Counted from the first letter of the stretch, positions 1-12,779 are shown. The stretch is DNA of 64,000 nt from Pipra filicauda (GCF_003945595.2 NW_024104998.1:3963790-4027789), one strand, 5' to 3'. The notes: generated by a model from the letters alone, not told the origin. Program-made: numbers and translations.

Positions 1-3000
1 ACAGCTCCCCATCCCATAACTCTACTAGGCATTAAAAACTGATGCATCAAGTGGAGAATGTAGTGAATTGGGACAAGGGTGCGGTGAGTTCACATGGCTG
101 CTTTATCAGTGTTATTATTTTCTTCTTTTACTCTGGTTTACTTTAGTTTACAGTCAGCAGAAAATGCAGGGTCTGCCACCACAAGGAGAGCCACTGCCTG
201 AAGAGTCACTGCCTCTCCCTGTTGTGTCAATGACAGCGCAATCAATCCATGGGCCAGGCTATGGAATTGCTTGGAGAGGAGGCCGGGGAAAGGCAATTCC
301 TACGTATCTGCTTCATGTCTGTCCCCTTAAAACAGGTTCTGCAGAACCCCCCTCAAACTAACCTTTGTTTCTCTTTCAGTTCAACAAACTGATATGACAG
401 AAGAGAGAAGCTTGTAATAGCGATATTTATTCTCTCACAGCAATGTCCACACAGAGGTTGCTTACTCAAGCACTGCACAAGAAGGGTCTTTCTCTACATA
501 TAATGCTGCAGCTGTATCAAAAGAAAGGAGATGTGGCTTGCTTGCCCTTTGCGTGGGACGGCACAGCAATGTTTGAAGAGGCCTGTGTTCTCTTTCAAAT
601 GACAGCACTAACAGCTCGTTCAGAGTCCTTGATAGGGACAGCATCAACAGAGGATATGAACCCGCTAGTTCTGTGTTGGAATACAGAGTTTTGTTGTGTT
701 TGTTGGCTTTTTTCAGCTTCCTGGTAGATGTTGTTCCCCATAATGTCACCGTTGATATTGTCTAAAGAAAAGAAGAAAGGAACCAGAAAAACAATCACGT
801 GTATAAGAGAAAAAGGGTAACAGCTTCCACTTGACAGTAAAAACAGCTCACTAAAGCATGTGGTAAGAAGAACAGGATTGAAACAAATAAAACACATTTC
901 CTCAGAGGTGATTAAACAGAACCGTGCTACAGGCACAGTTAAGCACAGTTAAGGTTTCAAGCACAGCTGTCAAAGCTTGAACATTGGCTGTTCCCCAGTG
1001 TCAGTGTGCTTGCATCTTCCTAAAGTATCTGGACATTGGAAGTTCACTTCAAATTAAGCTGTTTCGAAGTAGTCCTGATTAGTTACTCCCTGAAATGTGG
1101 AAGTGTATCCTTAATGGCTTTTGGTTTCCTAAGAGGTTGGTTAAATATTGACATAGCCTAACAAGGATTTTATTTTGATTAAAAAAAACTTGGTTTTCCT
1201 GGTAAAGACTCTAACAGAAATACAGTATTAGAAGAGGTCAGCTCTGGTCCTGAAATAACTTAGGCATTGCTTAACTTTCTCATAGTTAATACTTCATAAT
1301 CTCTTGACAGTTATTTAATTCAATTCTTGTGCTAAAAAATTAAACCTGGATATGACTGATTCATTGTTGTGTTGAAGGGATTTTTTTTTAATACCACTGG
1401 TGAAGACAATTACTTGCAGTCTTCTTGTATGGTAGAACTATATAATGGACCCAAAATATTAATTCAAATTAATGCAGTCACAATTGCTTGCACATACTCT
1501 TTCTGTCAACAATATGACTAAGTGATTAAGCTATTTTCTATGATATTTTCTTTTGAACAGGAGAGAATCATTTTTGAGAATATATTTCTTCAGTCTTCAC
1601 TGACAAAACAGATATACACAATTTATGATAAATCTACCACTGATCTTTGACCCAGATTTGAAAGACATAATTTACTGAAACATTTAGGTTACTTTAGATT
1701 AAAATAGCAACCCTTATTAGAAGGAAAATTTTAAAAGTCTATCAGATATTACAAATGCTTTTGTTATTTATAGTCATTATCCATTTATATTGTGAGTAAC
1801 TTGATTGCTTGTAATTGGTTCTCGATTGTCAATGATCATGAATGACCCCATAAACTTTCTAATTCTTTTCAAAAAATGTCAGGCTGATCAGAATAGTATT
1901 ATGAAAATTATTTGGAGATTTGAGAGAGAAAAATTTATCAATTTTGTGACAAAGTCACAAAACCATTGCTTTCTTGGAATTTCTGAGAAATAACTTTTTA
2001 TGAGAAAACTTTTTTTTACATTGCAGAAAATTTTCTGTGATATTCTCTGACTTTTTTCCCCTTCTACAGAAATCCAGTCAGTAGGAAGTCTTCTCTATCT
2101 TTTCCTCCTTTTAAGATCCAGTACTGTATTTTATAGCTTCCGTTATATCTCTTACTTCCCATAAGCAAAAAAGGAAGAAACAAAGACAATTTTTCATACC
2201 GTATTAAGTGAAATGATCATTTCAGAAACATAAGAACTGCAATTAAGTTGAAACTTTATGTTGGAAATATAATGCAAATTCTGTGAGTTGTGTAAATATA
2301 GTTGAAGGGAGAAAGGCACAAGCAATCTTTTGTACACACCACAAATCCTTAGACAGCATTTGCTAAATTTTATGGCTTTAGTATTGTTGTTGGAAACTGA
2401 ATATGTATTATTAAAAGGGATCAGTTTTTAAAATTTCAAATTCATGTGTGCAAGAACTGTAGGAAGCTGTTGAGTAGAATAGCAAAACCATAGAAGTTAA
2501 TGGGCTTGTTACTCCTGGATAGCTTTTATACATCACTGCAATCTGTCCTGTTAAAAATTAGATCGCTTAAGACAAATTTATAAAAAGGAGAGGCAGACAG
2601 TATCTGATAAGAGGGGAACACAAAAGAACAAAGTAAGAACAAAGATACCAGACACAATACAAAGTTGAGCCATTTACATTTTTACAACAAAATTTGCATA
2701 GAAAATAGTTTCTTTGACATGATAAATGAAAGATGCTGGAGTTTAAAAAACAAATTACACAAAATTGAATATCTTAGAAAAATAAGTTTCATTGCCATAT
2801 ATATTATTGTAGACTTTATGTGGGCTATACAGACTGTAGGAGTCAAGTTAGATGTTTTTGGTCTCCCAGGATTACATGGGAGATTACATAAAATTGTAGG
2901 ATTAATTTTTTCTAAATAATTCCAGAATATGCTTTCCCATAGGGCGATATGCAAAAAAATGGTGCCCATATTGCAGACAGTTAAAAAAACACAGGGTATT

Positions 3001-4660
3001 CAATTCAATGATTTCTTCACTATTGAAGGTGATAGAGATGATGATTACATAAAGAACTGAGACTCAGAGCAATTTGAGACATTTAGGGTCAGGAACACAT
3101 ATAGTAGAGTAATTTTTAAAGAATATTTGTTAAGATAGACTGACTAAGGCTGGTTTTGGTACATCAAGGTTTCCAACTTTACTTTCCTTTTCTTGACCAT
3201 CAGGTCCTCCCTTACTCTTTTTAATATTTTTAAACACATTTTCTTTTAAGCTCCTGAAAGTAATTTGCTGTTTCGAAACAATTCTCTACTTTGAAAAACA
3301 TATTCACATATCAACCAAGTTATAATTATTATTTTTTGAGGGCTGCAGGTTAAAGCAAGGTAAGATTAATCTCCTTCGGTTGAAAAAGCGCCAAAATTGC
3401 GTCATACTGTAGCTAACAAATAATTTTTGCTGACTAAAAATATTAAATGTAGATTAAAAAGTTAATTGGTAGAAGTATTTTAATTCCTGCTTTTTGGGGA
3501 CTGAATTCTGGGATCTTGATTCATAATAATTAAGGTATTTCAACTTCTTGGATTCCTTCAATTATCAGGTAATGGGCCACAGCAACAAAAACAGTCTTAA
3601 TAGGCCCAAATTTATCCAGGAGATGATTTCATGGACAGTGTGAGGAGGGGTGGTAAATCCAAGGAGAGCAAGGGAAAGGTGATCCATTGCAGGGCTGTGA
3701 TGTAAGAGTGTTTCCAGGCAGAACATCAGCCCACAGAACTGTAAGGACAGGACTGGTTGGATAGTTTGAATTCTGAAAAGAATCCAAAATAATTTGGAAA
3801 AACTCCATCATCCCATCATCTATGTAAGCATAGTTTAGGACTAATAGATCCATATATTTCAGTTCAGTACAAATTTAGCTGAACCTTCACATACATTTTG
3901 CCTATGACCATTTAAATGCAACTGAAAAAGGCTAGGATTTTGGTTGGGAACAGCTAAATCAGTGTTCTCATGCTATCAGGGCTTCAGATCCAGAGTGGGA
4001 GCAGAATATTTAATATTAATATTCTCCAGTGTATATACAGGCTGCTAGCTGGCTAAAGCGTACAAGTGTTAGAACAAAGTCAGATTAAGCTGCAAAATAT
4101 GTTGACTAGCTGGAGCAGTAAGCATTGCAGCATGTGCTGTTTTCCTTCAGAAAGAAGTTTAAGAGGGAAAAGAGCCATACAGTCCATCCCTGCAGACATC
4201 CTCAAAAAGCAGTGTTGAAATAAAATAGCAGCAAACAGAGGGCAACTTGCTGTGAGGCAGGGAAAAGTTGCAAGCACTGCATACACAATATGAGGAACCA
4301 GTTACGCATTTTTTCTTAAGAGGAAAAGATTAATGCTCTGTTTTGAATGCATATGAATGGATATGCACAGAAATTATGTTACAAAGACACAAATTCAGGG
4401 TAAAATGAGTAAACATGTTACATGACTAGGAGGCATTACTGAAGGAATCAGGGTTACTCAAAGGTTTAAGTCTCACACTTTGCATTTCAGACATGGGTTT
4501 CAGGACACTGTAGTATGGCTAGGAGCTTGCAGGACTGATCCAAAAGTTATATAACTGAGCAGAAGTCTCCCCAGTTATTTAAATGGGTTTGGTTGAGGCC
4601 TCAGGTCTCTTACACAGTAGGCCATGTCCAGATGCCAGAGCAATTGTAGGATAATATGAT
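1..4660. other. No gene recognised; AT-rich intergenic or intronic DNA
   Basis: The first 750 bp are slightly more balanced in composition and hold frames of up to 97 codons on plus and 113 on minus, overlapping on both strands. Polypyrimidine-AG stretches occur at about 366-380, but no splice-bounded coding frame could be built. The rest holds only an inverted repeat at 1942-1962 and short homopolymers. Confidence 0.6.
1942..1962. other. Perfect 9-bp inverted repeat
   Basis: TTTTGTGAC and GTCACAAAA are perfect reverse complements around an AAA spacer. The GTGAC...GTCAC form resembles a nuclear-factor dyad. No gene or repeat is recognised around it. Confidence 0.6.
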
Positions 4661-4686
4661 ATGTGTGTGTGTGTGCGTGCACATGC
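4661..4686. repeat. TG dinucleotide microsatellite
   Basis: The run atgtgtgtgtgtgtgcgtgcacatgc is a short imperfect TG repeat. Confidence 0.85.
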
Positions 4687-7600
4687 AGTGGGAAAGCAGC
4701 ACAAATACGGATCCTGCTGTAAAATTAACAGAAGAAGCAGATGGTGAGCCAAACCACATAGCTGTAGACTCTTCTGGATAATTAATTTTGTATAAAATAT
4801 AGAGCAATGAAGAAGGAAAAACTAATATCATAGTAGAGTCATAAGCATCTACCACTTGAACATAATTTTTCTTTCAGGCACAGTAGTACCACTGCATTAA
4901 TTCTAGGTTTAAATTATTAGCATGTGCCAAGAGCAAGTACTGCTCTGCTGAACTGCAGTACAGAGACAAGACAAATACAGACCTGAATATAGTCTTTAGC
5001 CTAATAAAATGTTAGATAATATACAACAACAACCTTAAGCCATATTTGAAGGGAAAAAAAAGCAAATTGAACCCCCACAAAATTTAAACACACAAACCTT
5101 ATTTTCTATCATTTTTTCACCTTTTATTTCTATATTGTCCTGGGGTTCAAGTTAATGAGTTTTGTTCTACCTAATATTTGGTTACAAAAATGCTAGGTGG
5201 ACCACAAGGAAATACAAATTTTGTACTTGTTCATAAATCTAATGAAAGGATGACTTAATAATCCTAGCCATTTCCTGAAAATTTACTCATTGCCATAGTT
5301 TCCCTTAATGTATGGACTACTGAAAAATTACACTCCCAGAGAAGCCAAAGAGGTCACCTCTAGCTATTGTGTTTACTAACTTTAATTTGTTCTTCTGAAC
5401 TTCAGTAGAAAAACAGATTTTTCTCATTTAGAGAACAGAAAAGAAGACAGATACACTTAGAAGAATTTTTTTCTTCTCTTTTCAAGAATGAAAGACTAGC
5501 AAGGTAACATTAGCGAAGGAATACTGTTTCTCCTCAAAGATAAACAACTTTGCTCTGTTCATCTTTTGGAATGTATATTGTGGGTAACTTCCTAATCAAA
5601 AGTTCTCCTTTTTCCTCTTAAAACTCTTTTTTTGAAAATTTCACACTTCTACAGGCACTCCAAATTATGGATCAGAAAGCACCCAACAATTTTTCTGGTT
5701 TTAAAAGCTTCTGTCTGATCTCAATAATAATAATAAAAAAAAGATGAACAGCTAAAATTCAAAAAAAGATTTATGATTGCAGAATCCCTTTTTCATTCTG
5801 AACAACATCATCCTTTGCTAAAACACTAAAGCCCCACCAAAGAGAAGATTGTTCTTTATGTGATGTAACAGACAGGATCCTGAAAATCGCTGTTTGAAGC
5901 ATGTGATTATGCAGCACACATAACAAAACATAAGGTGTGTGGTAGAAAGAGAGGGCAGGTTTCACAAAAAGGGGTTTATTGTGTGCCTTGTTGACTATAT
6001 CTGATGAATGATATAACATCAACATTTTAGCTGCACATGAAAAAGAAAACATCTCACTTTACTATTGGGCAATTTTGCCTCAGATCTTTGTTGAAAAATG
6101 TGATTTTGAACTCCATAGGGTAAAGGTTAATTTCATGTTAGTATATATAGAGTAAACTCAATGGATCAGGTGTCTCAGGAATGTTTCAGCTCTAGCTTAC
6201 TTTTGCAAGTCCACATCAGGTTTCCCAATTAATTGCATTTTCTCCTCAGTGGTTTATGTAAAGCCAAACTACTGATCCCTGTTCTCAACCAGAAAGGATG
6301 ATAGCACACCATAGTTTGCAACCACTTATTGCTTCAGAAAAAAAGAAAGAAGGACGAGACTGGCAAACTTCCTAGCCTGAGAAACTGCCTCTGTAAAGCC
6401 GAGAACAAAAGCCATGGATATAGCCATGTGCAGATTCCCATTTTGTGCCACCTCTGTCACTATACTTTTGCATTTCCCATGCCTGTAATCTGAAAACTTC
6501 AGTGAACAAATGCATAATAAAGAGTACAATGCTACTGCGCGTCTTAGCATTTAGCCAATGTATATTGGAATGCTGCCCAAGAAGCCATAAAATTTTAAAT
6601 TTGTGTAATCTATTTGCTTCTTATTCTTAGTTTGTGCTATTATCAGGAGATCAAACTAAATGGTAAAATCAAACAGTATTTTACAAATGTCTTTTTTAAT
6701 AGCAACTACTTGCCAATGTGTTTGAATAGTGGTTTGGGCTGTTTGTGTACCATTTGCTTCAACTATTCATTTTTCAAACATCTGCTAGGTCCCACACCAT
6801 TGTTTTTCCTCTACAAATAGTATAGTTGCAATTTTAAAACCAAGGACTAGGGAATAATGAATTTTCACTGAAAATTTTCCAATGAATAAACATGAAAACT
6901 GAAATCTGTGAAGTTTTCAAAATTCACAAGATTTTTCTGAATGTGGTAGGCTAAATATCAATAGGTAAACTTTTTTGTTACTTTGGTTCACGAAGATCTT
7001 CCTGAATCTGTTTCCTTCTAGCAGAGCAGCTGTATCAAATGAAAGACAGATGTTTGGTCATGAAACATGTCTGTTAATAAACCAAAGGACTGAAGTTGTA
7101 CCACCTCAAATTTTTAAATACTTTGACAGTCCACAGATAGAGGTCACCTAAACTAAAGGGTATACAAGTTGCAATTATTTTGGCAAAACCATACTAGGAT
7201 GAATCACAGGATTATGCTGTTTACTAAGGAACTAAATCCCCAGATATAAGAGAATTAGTAACCAACATTAATTCTAAAAAGGGTTATTAGATGCACGGTC
7301 TGAGACTAATAGATAGTCTTCCTCATCAATTAATAAAGCTTGAATATTGTGGTCTTAGGGAGCAATCCTTCTATATACACGATAATGGACACAGGATACT
7401 ACATTTTACAGCAGAACACATGATTTCCCTTTCTTATTGCCTCCCACCTTCCCTACCTTGGGAAATACTTTATTATTCTCTCGCTTTATTGTTAAATTTT
7501 GTGGAATGCTCAAAAGCAATTTATCCCCTTTTTGAACCTGCTTGAAAGCAGTGATATTAATAGCAGTATTAATAGCTGCTTTAGAAGATATATAGATTGA

Positions 7601-7841
7601 TCTATAAAGATTTACAGAAATTTGTAGAGAGTCTTATATAGAAATAAAAAAAAAAAAACCACATTCTTGTTAGCAAGTAAACCTGTCTTTCATGCTGAGC
7701 AGAAGCTGGATAGTATCTGGGAGTTGCATAGTGGTTAATGAGGTGCACAAGAAGTACTAGCAGAGCTTCCAAAACTGGAAAACAACTTTAGTAACTCCAG
7801 TTTTGCTACTGCTGAGACAGTTTTTCCCAAAATATGAGTAA
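4687..7841. other. No gene recognised; AT-rich DNA
   Basis: Open frames are short and hydrophobic or random in composition. There is an AAT run near 5724 and an A12 tract at about 7649. An imperfect hairpin-forming stretch (attttca/tgaaaat) lies near 6861-6875. Nothing else is identified. Confidence 0.6.
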
Positions 7842-8120
7842 AAAACTGTGTGGGTTTTGGCTGGGGTAGAGTTAATTTTCTTCATAGTGGCTAGTACATG
7901 GCTATGTTTTGGAATTGTGCTGAACTCAGTGATGATAACATAGAGATGTTTTTGTTATTGCTGAGTAGTGCTTACACAGAGCCAAGGCCTTTTCTGCTTT
8001 TCATACTGCCATGCTGGTGAGGAGGCTGGGGGTGCATGAGGTGTTGGGAAGAGGCACAGCTGGGACAGCTACCCCCAGCTGACCAAAGGGATATTCCAGA
8101 CCATATGACATCATGCTCTG

Positions 8121-8128
8121 TATATAAA
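8121..8128 (+). promoter_or_regulatory. TATA box of the solo LTR U3 promoter
   Basis: TATATAAA sits in the middle of the LTR, after 'tcatgctctg' and about 180 bp before the polyadenylation signal, as expected at the end of U3. A TGACATCA CRE-like element lies just upstream at 8107-8114. Present activity is unknown. Confidence 0.7.
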
Positions 8129-8308
8129 GTGGGGGGAAGAAGGAGAAACAGGGGACATTTAGAATGATGGAGTTTGTCTTCCCAAGTAAACGTTACATGT
8201 GATGAGTACCTGCTCTCCTAGAGATGGCTGAACACCTGCCTGCCTAAGGGAAGCAGTGAATTAATTTCTTGTTTGGCTTTGCCTGCATGCAAGGTTTTTC
8301 CTTTCCCT

Positions 8309-8314
8309 ATTAAA
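8309..8314 (+). promoter_or_regulatory. Polyadenylation signal (ATTAAA) of the solo LTR
   Basis: The variant signal ATTAAA stands in 'ctattaaactgtctttatctc', the position of the R-region polyadenylation signal in this LTR family. It could terminate sense transcripts entering from upstream. Confidence 0.6.
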
Positions 8315-8445
8315 CTGTCTTTATCTCAAACCCCAAGTTTTCAGCTTTTACCCTTCTGATTCTCTCCCCAGTCTCACTGGTTGGGGAGTGAGCGAGCAGC
8401 TGTGTGGGGATTGGTGGCTGCCAGAAGTTAAAACACAACAAAGAC

Positions 8446-11400
8446 ACATTGCTACATTAGTTATCAAAATGTAAGAAATTGTTGAGATGAACAGGCATAT
8501 TAACTCGAAAACATCCCACCTTATGCTTATAGGAGGACTACCGAGCACTAGTGCTCTGCAGGTGACTGTTAATGTCTACAAGAATAGAAGAGAAACTCTA
8601 GCAAGGAGAGGAGCTGGTGTTGACCTCCCTTTCCCAGAGCTGCCTCAGTAAAAGTCTATTCATGGATGAGAAAACATAAGTAAGGGAGTGAGATAGACTT
8701 CAGTGGAATTTCATACCCTTCCCACAAAGTGATTTTTGCCTTCCTGACTCCATGGAAACGTAACAGGCAGTAATACCAAACAGGAAAAAGTAGTAGCCGA
8801 AAGGAACAGAACTGTGGAGGAATCAGGACTGTGTTATCAGACAGAAAGGTAATCAATCGGGGGATGATGAGGTGAAAAAGTAAATGTCACCTTGGCAACC
8901 TGAGATAAAATCATGAAAAATGTAATGTGTTCCCTATGAGCAAGAAAATGACAGTAGGATTAACATTGAATCAAGGTGTTTTTATTCAGTGTAGGTAAAC
9001 AATTTTCCAAGTGATGAGAATACATTAAATATTTTTTTATTCTCTCTCTAGAGTGGCCTAAACATTCTAACCATCACTGACATAACAATATGTTAAACAG
9101 GTCAGAGAAATAGGCATGAAAACTGATGTTGATTAAATTTTATTCTGATATCTGGAAAGCAGTACCATGGTAGGTTTTTTGCATATTTTATTACTGTTTA
9201 ATTTGGTTTCCTAATATGATTTTTTACCTGATAGAAGAGGGATGAAAACAAAAGATTTATGATTAATATCTGACAGAAATGTTAGGAAGTGTTTTTCCAA
9301 TTCAAGATTTGCACTTTCTCCTATTCTTTAAAGTTTTGACTGTCAGTCTTTCTTGAATTTTGATTTGCCTCACAGAGGTTTGGGAGCTTGATGACAAATT
9401 CACCTTTCCATTTTGTGCACTCAATGCGAGACTCACACATTAGGTTTTGTTTCAGTCTGAAAAACAGCCCAGAAGAAAATACAATTTCAGTGCCTGAATA
9501 GTTTAAACTGAGGTAAAGTTTCTTACCCTGTTGGTATGTGGAACACCAACTTCCTGACAAATCCCAGTTCCACACAATATTCTGGTGATAACCAGGAGGA
9601 GAACTCAGTTGTACCAAGGCCCATGCAGAAATTGTCATCTATAAATTCATAATAAAGCTTCGTCATTGGCACGAGAGACATTGAAATGTAAATTACATAA
9701 ATTCCCTAAACTTTAGGCATAGGTTTTTCTTTGTTCATATTCTTTACTGACCTTTGGTTGTATTTTAGCATCACCCTCTAGCACTCATTATGCATTTGCA
9801 TCTGGACGTGTTGTGTATGCACTGCTTTTGGAAAGTTCGTATGAATTTGTGTTAATATTTATTATTATTTGAAATTCTCAGCAATTTTAAATCCCATTTT
9901 TCACTATAATTATTCCTCTGCTAGTTTTATAGACAGTTTCCTCTATAGCTTACCTAAAACAGGTTTTCATTTAAGTTGAACAAGAAAGAATACTTTGATG
10001 GAATAAAAATAACTGACTAAACAAGGTACTGGCCTGCAGCAAAGAAAATGTTAATAGTTAATATGTATTAAGGTCTTCTTCAAGTAATTAAATAGTGAGA
10101 CTTTAAAACCACCTAGGGATCAATTTTGATTGTTTATTCTTATTCTCTGACAGGTCATGAATTTTTGTGCATCAATTTCCAAACCTATCCCAAGAACTGC
10201 AAAATAAGTTTGAAACTAGGCTGTTAGGGAGCAACTTCCTGCTGATATTTAACTAAAACTGGAAAACTATGAAAACTGTAGCACAGACCTTAGGTCAAAA
10301 AAACCCTCTCATCTGCCATTTTTCACTTAAACATTATTTGAAGTTAAAACATATGTCATAGACTCCAGTTCAGTAAAGTATCTCTGTTATGAATGGCATT
10401 TGAGCCTCTGTGCAGTCATACATTGATGATTTAACAGTTAATCCTTATATTAAAAGTACCTATTTCATCCTGTTTATCAGACCTGACAAATCATAAATTT
10501 TCAATTCCCTAGTAGTGCTCTATACCCAAAGGAAAGCATCTGCATAAGTCTGTCCTTGGGAATAACATTTGAAATTGGGATGTAACATTTAGTTGAGGCC
10601 ACAGCTTTCTCTGAGACACAAATTGATTGCCACTGGCAGGGAAAAGCCATGCTTTAAATGGATAAATATATAATAACATCAGTTGTTTGAAAACATTGGT
10701 GAATTTGCACTCTTTTAAACAGACCAAGTAGATTTTTCTTTTTTTTTTTCTCTTAAACTAAGAGACAGCCCTGGGACTGAAGCCTGCAGCTGTGCACACT
10801 GGTTTCTGAACTAACCCTCCATCCAAGTCCCTAGCAGTGTATTTATAACCAAATTTGCTGTTAGGGTTGCTTCCAGACACCAAAGCACACCTCCTCTCTC
10901 CAGGAACAGTTTTTCTGTCCCCAAAACACACCAGGGAATAATTTATTGCTCATCTTCCCAGCCCTGTGTTTGGTCCTTGACAGCTCCAGGATCTTGTCTG
11001 TATTCAGTGACTGCTAGGCGACATGGGAAGGGACCATCAGTTCTCACAACCCCACACGAGCTTGGGGAGGAGTCTCTTCTGACTCCCGTTGTACATCTTG
11101 TCTGAGGACCAATGAGCAAAACGGGAGAGATGAAAATCCTGTCTTGGACTCAAAGGATGATTTCATTTCATTTGCGTTGCACAAGGCAAATTGAGCAAGG
11201 AAGCTATGCCAACATTGGAAGAAAGTAGTGCCAGGAATGGCAAAGTGGGATGATGGAAATTAGAAAAATTGTAGCTTTTACACCATCTGACAGTCAAATT
11301 CTCTCAACTACAGTTGTATCAGCAACAGTGGGACTAACTTACCTGTTTGGTTCCTCATAAACCTGAGCAGTGACTTCACTTGCTTATTTAAAAACAAATA

Positions 11401-12006
11401 CAGAAAGTCAGACTTAGTATGAGTACACAGTGACGCAAATTCTTCATTATTCTTCATACTCACAGCGAGAATCTCATCCAAACAGCAAACTAATGAAGAA
11501 TTTAACCTGGAGAAGCCAGGAAAAAGGTACATCATGTGTACTTAGCATTTTATTTAACTTTTCATCTATTCATGTCATACAGAAGAAGCCAATTGGTAAA
11601 ATATTTTTAGGTTTTTTGATATGCCTGGCAAGCAATGCTATTATAAAGAAAAAAATGTCTACTAGTGTCTTAAAAGCTGCTATGTTGACATGTGTGCCTG
11701 GAGTCACATATATTTTTTATGTTGGTTCTTACAAATGTCGGTTTCAAATATCTACAAGACTAATCTTAATAATAGGAGAGACTCAACTGTTCTTATAAGG
11801 AGTTTCAAATAATACTATCATATACATCGATTGTATAAAAAAAAAAAAACACCAAAAAGGAAAACCAAACCAATATTTATACTATCCTCTTACTGCTTGC
11901 AGAAACAATTGTGGCACATTGGAGGCTAATACCTGAATTTGCTTTCGTAAGTCATTGCAAATGATCTATATAACCTTGGAACAGAATTTTCCATGTATCC
12001 AGGCAG
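8446..12006. other. No gene recognised; contains a GC-richer patch at 10.76-11.14 kb
   Basis: A 105-codon minus-strand frame at 9321-9638 has no recognisable domain. After a T-rich tract at 10738-10752, about 380 bp of GC-richer sequence may be an unidentified repeat. An A12 tract sits at about 11838. Upstream of the tRNA there is no obvious repeat, apart from a faint CR1-like phrase near 11958-11975. Confidence 0.5.
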
Positions 12007-12089
12007 GTCAGGATGGCCGAGCGGTCTAAGGCGCTGCGTTCAGGTCGCAGTCTCCCCTGGAGGCGTGGGTTCGAATCCCACTTCTGACA
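12007..12089 (+). tRNA. tRNA-Leu (anticodon CAG)
   Basis: This 83-nt sequence folds as a class II tRNA. The acceptor stem pairs 12007-12013 with 12082-12088, including one G-U wobble, and the discriminator A is at 12089. The anticodon stem CTGCG/CGCAG (12034-12038 and 12046-12050) encloses a 7-nt loop with anticodon CAG at 12041-12043. A long variable arm typical of leucine tRNAs lies around 12051-12064. The T stem GTGGG/CCCAC is perfect. The internal Pol III promoter is intact: A box at 12014-12024 and B box GGTTCGAATCC at 12068-12078. There is no intron and no encoded CCA. The product would carry leucine and read CUG codons. From memory it differs from the usual vertebrate gene by about one base, in the 3' acceptor strand. 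An oddity is that no run of four T follows for well over 100 bp, and CR1 sequence begins immediately after the discriminator base. The structural call is very secure; transcription is less certain. Confidence 0.96.
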
Positions 12090-12215
12090 ACTTCTTTATG
12101 ACACCAAGCTGAGTGGTGCTGTTGACAGACTGGAAGGACAGGATGACAACCAGTAGGACCAGGACAAGGCCAGTGGCAGTCTCGTGAGGTTTAAAAAGAG
12201 CAGCAGAAGGATAGT
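12090..12215 (+). mobile_element. CR1 LINE fragment (reverse-transcriptase region)
   Basis: The stretch reads as the avian CR1 ORF2 segment around the conserved phrase GATGACACCAAGCTGAGTGG, here 'atgacaccaagctgagtgg' near 12100-12118. It continues with recognisable but eroded 'ttgacagactggaagga' and 'ctcgtgaggtttaa' blocks. The orientation is plus. It is truncated at both ends, frameshifted and non-coding. Its 5' edge abuts the tRNA-Leu 3' end with no spacer, which could be a chimeric insertion or chance placement. Confidence 0.72.
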
Positions 12216-12779
12216 AGAAGCTGTATCACTTCCCATTACAATTGCATAGAGATGAAGAGACCTTCTGTAGTCAAGATTATGTTATACAGGACAAATGATG
12301 AACATTTAATTTTTTCCTCAGCCTGAAAGAAGCAAGCTGAATAATGACAACTCTGTATATTTATCATACAGTCATGACTTTCTCATAACGTTGTAACAAT
12401 AAAGATGCAGAAACCTTGGGTATCGCTCAGACCCTGCAGACAAAGAGGAATGTAATTTGGGCAGACTTCTGCAGATTAAATTGCCATGCACTATGGTTAT
12501 GACTGGAAGGTGCCCTATGGGTTTCTCTTCAGTCTGGCACAATTGCTCCCTCTCAGTAGGTTACTGAATGCTATTCCTGCAATAGCACCCAAGGTGAAGG
12601 AGTCCATCCTCACCTGCCTTTTAGGTCCATCTCCTGTCCCCAGAGTTGCCGATCACAAGCGTGGCACCTAACCCATAGCTCCAGCACGTGTAACACACGG
12701 TCCATCATCATTTGTCTGCTCTATCCATGCCATGGTACCCCACTACCAAATAGGCACCACCTGATTTATGTGCAATACT
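12216..12779. other. No gene recognised between CR1 and LINE remnants
   Basis: Mixed-composition sequence with one 61-codon frame. It could hide diverged body sequence of the LINE whose 3' end is at 12780, but I see no protein-level match. Confidence 0.45.

Larger units (their letters stand above)
7847..8440 (+). mobile_element. Solo LTR of an avian endogenous retrovirus (ERVL-like)
   Basis: The sequence begins TGTGTGGGTTTTGGCTGG and ends AACACAACA, giving TG...CA termini with short TGT/ACA inverted ends. The flanks AAAAC (7842-7846) and AAGAC (8441-8445) are a 5-bp duplication with one mismatch. It matches my memory of an abundant avian LTR containing 'agagttaattttcttc', 'ccaaagggatattcca', 'tcatgctctgtatataaa' and 'attaaactgtctttatctcaa'. 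No gag, pol or env lies beside it, so it is a solo LTR left by recombination. The exact family and class (III suspected) need a repeat library. Confidence 0.85.

Noticed and set aside
68..936. Overlapping open frames on both strands and pyrimidine-AG stretches suggesting exons
   Set aside because: No protein family is recognisable, frames overlap in several registers, and no consistent acceptor-donor pair encloses a coding frame.
9321..9638. 105-codon minus-strand frame with secreted-protein-like composition
   Set aside because: No signal peptide, no known motif and no neighbouring exons. Its length is compatible with chance in 64 kb.
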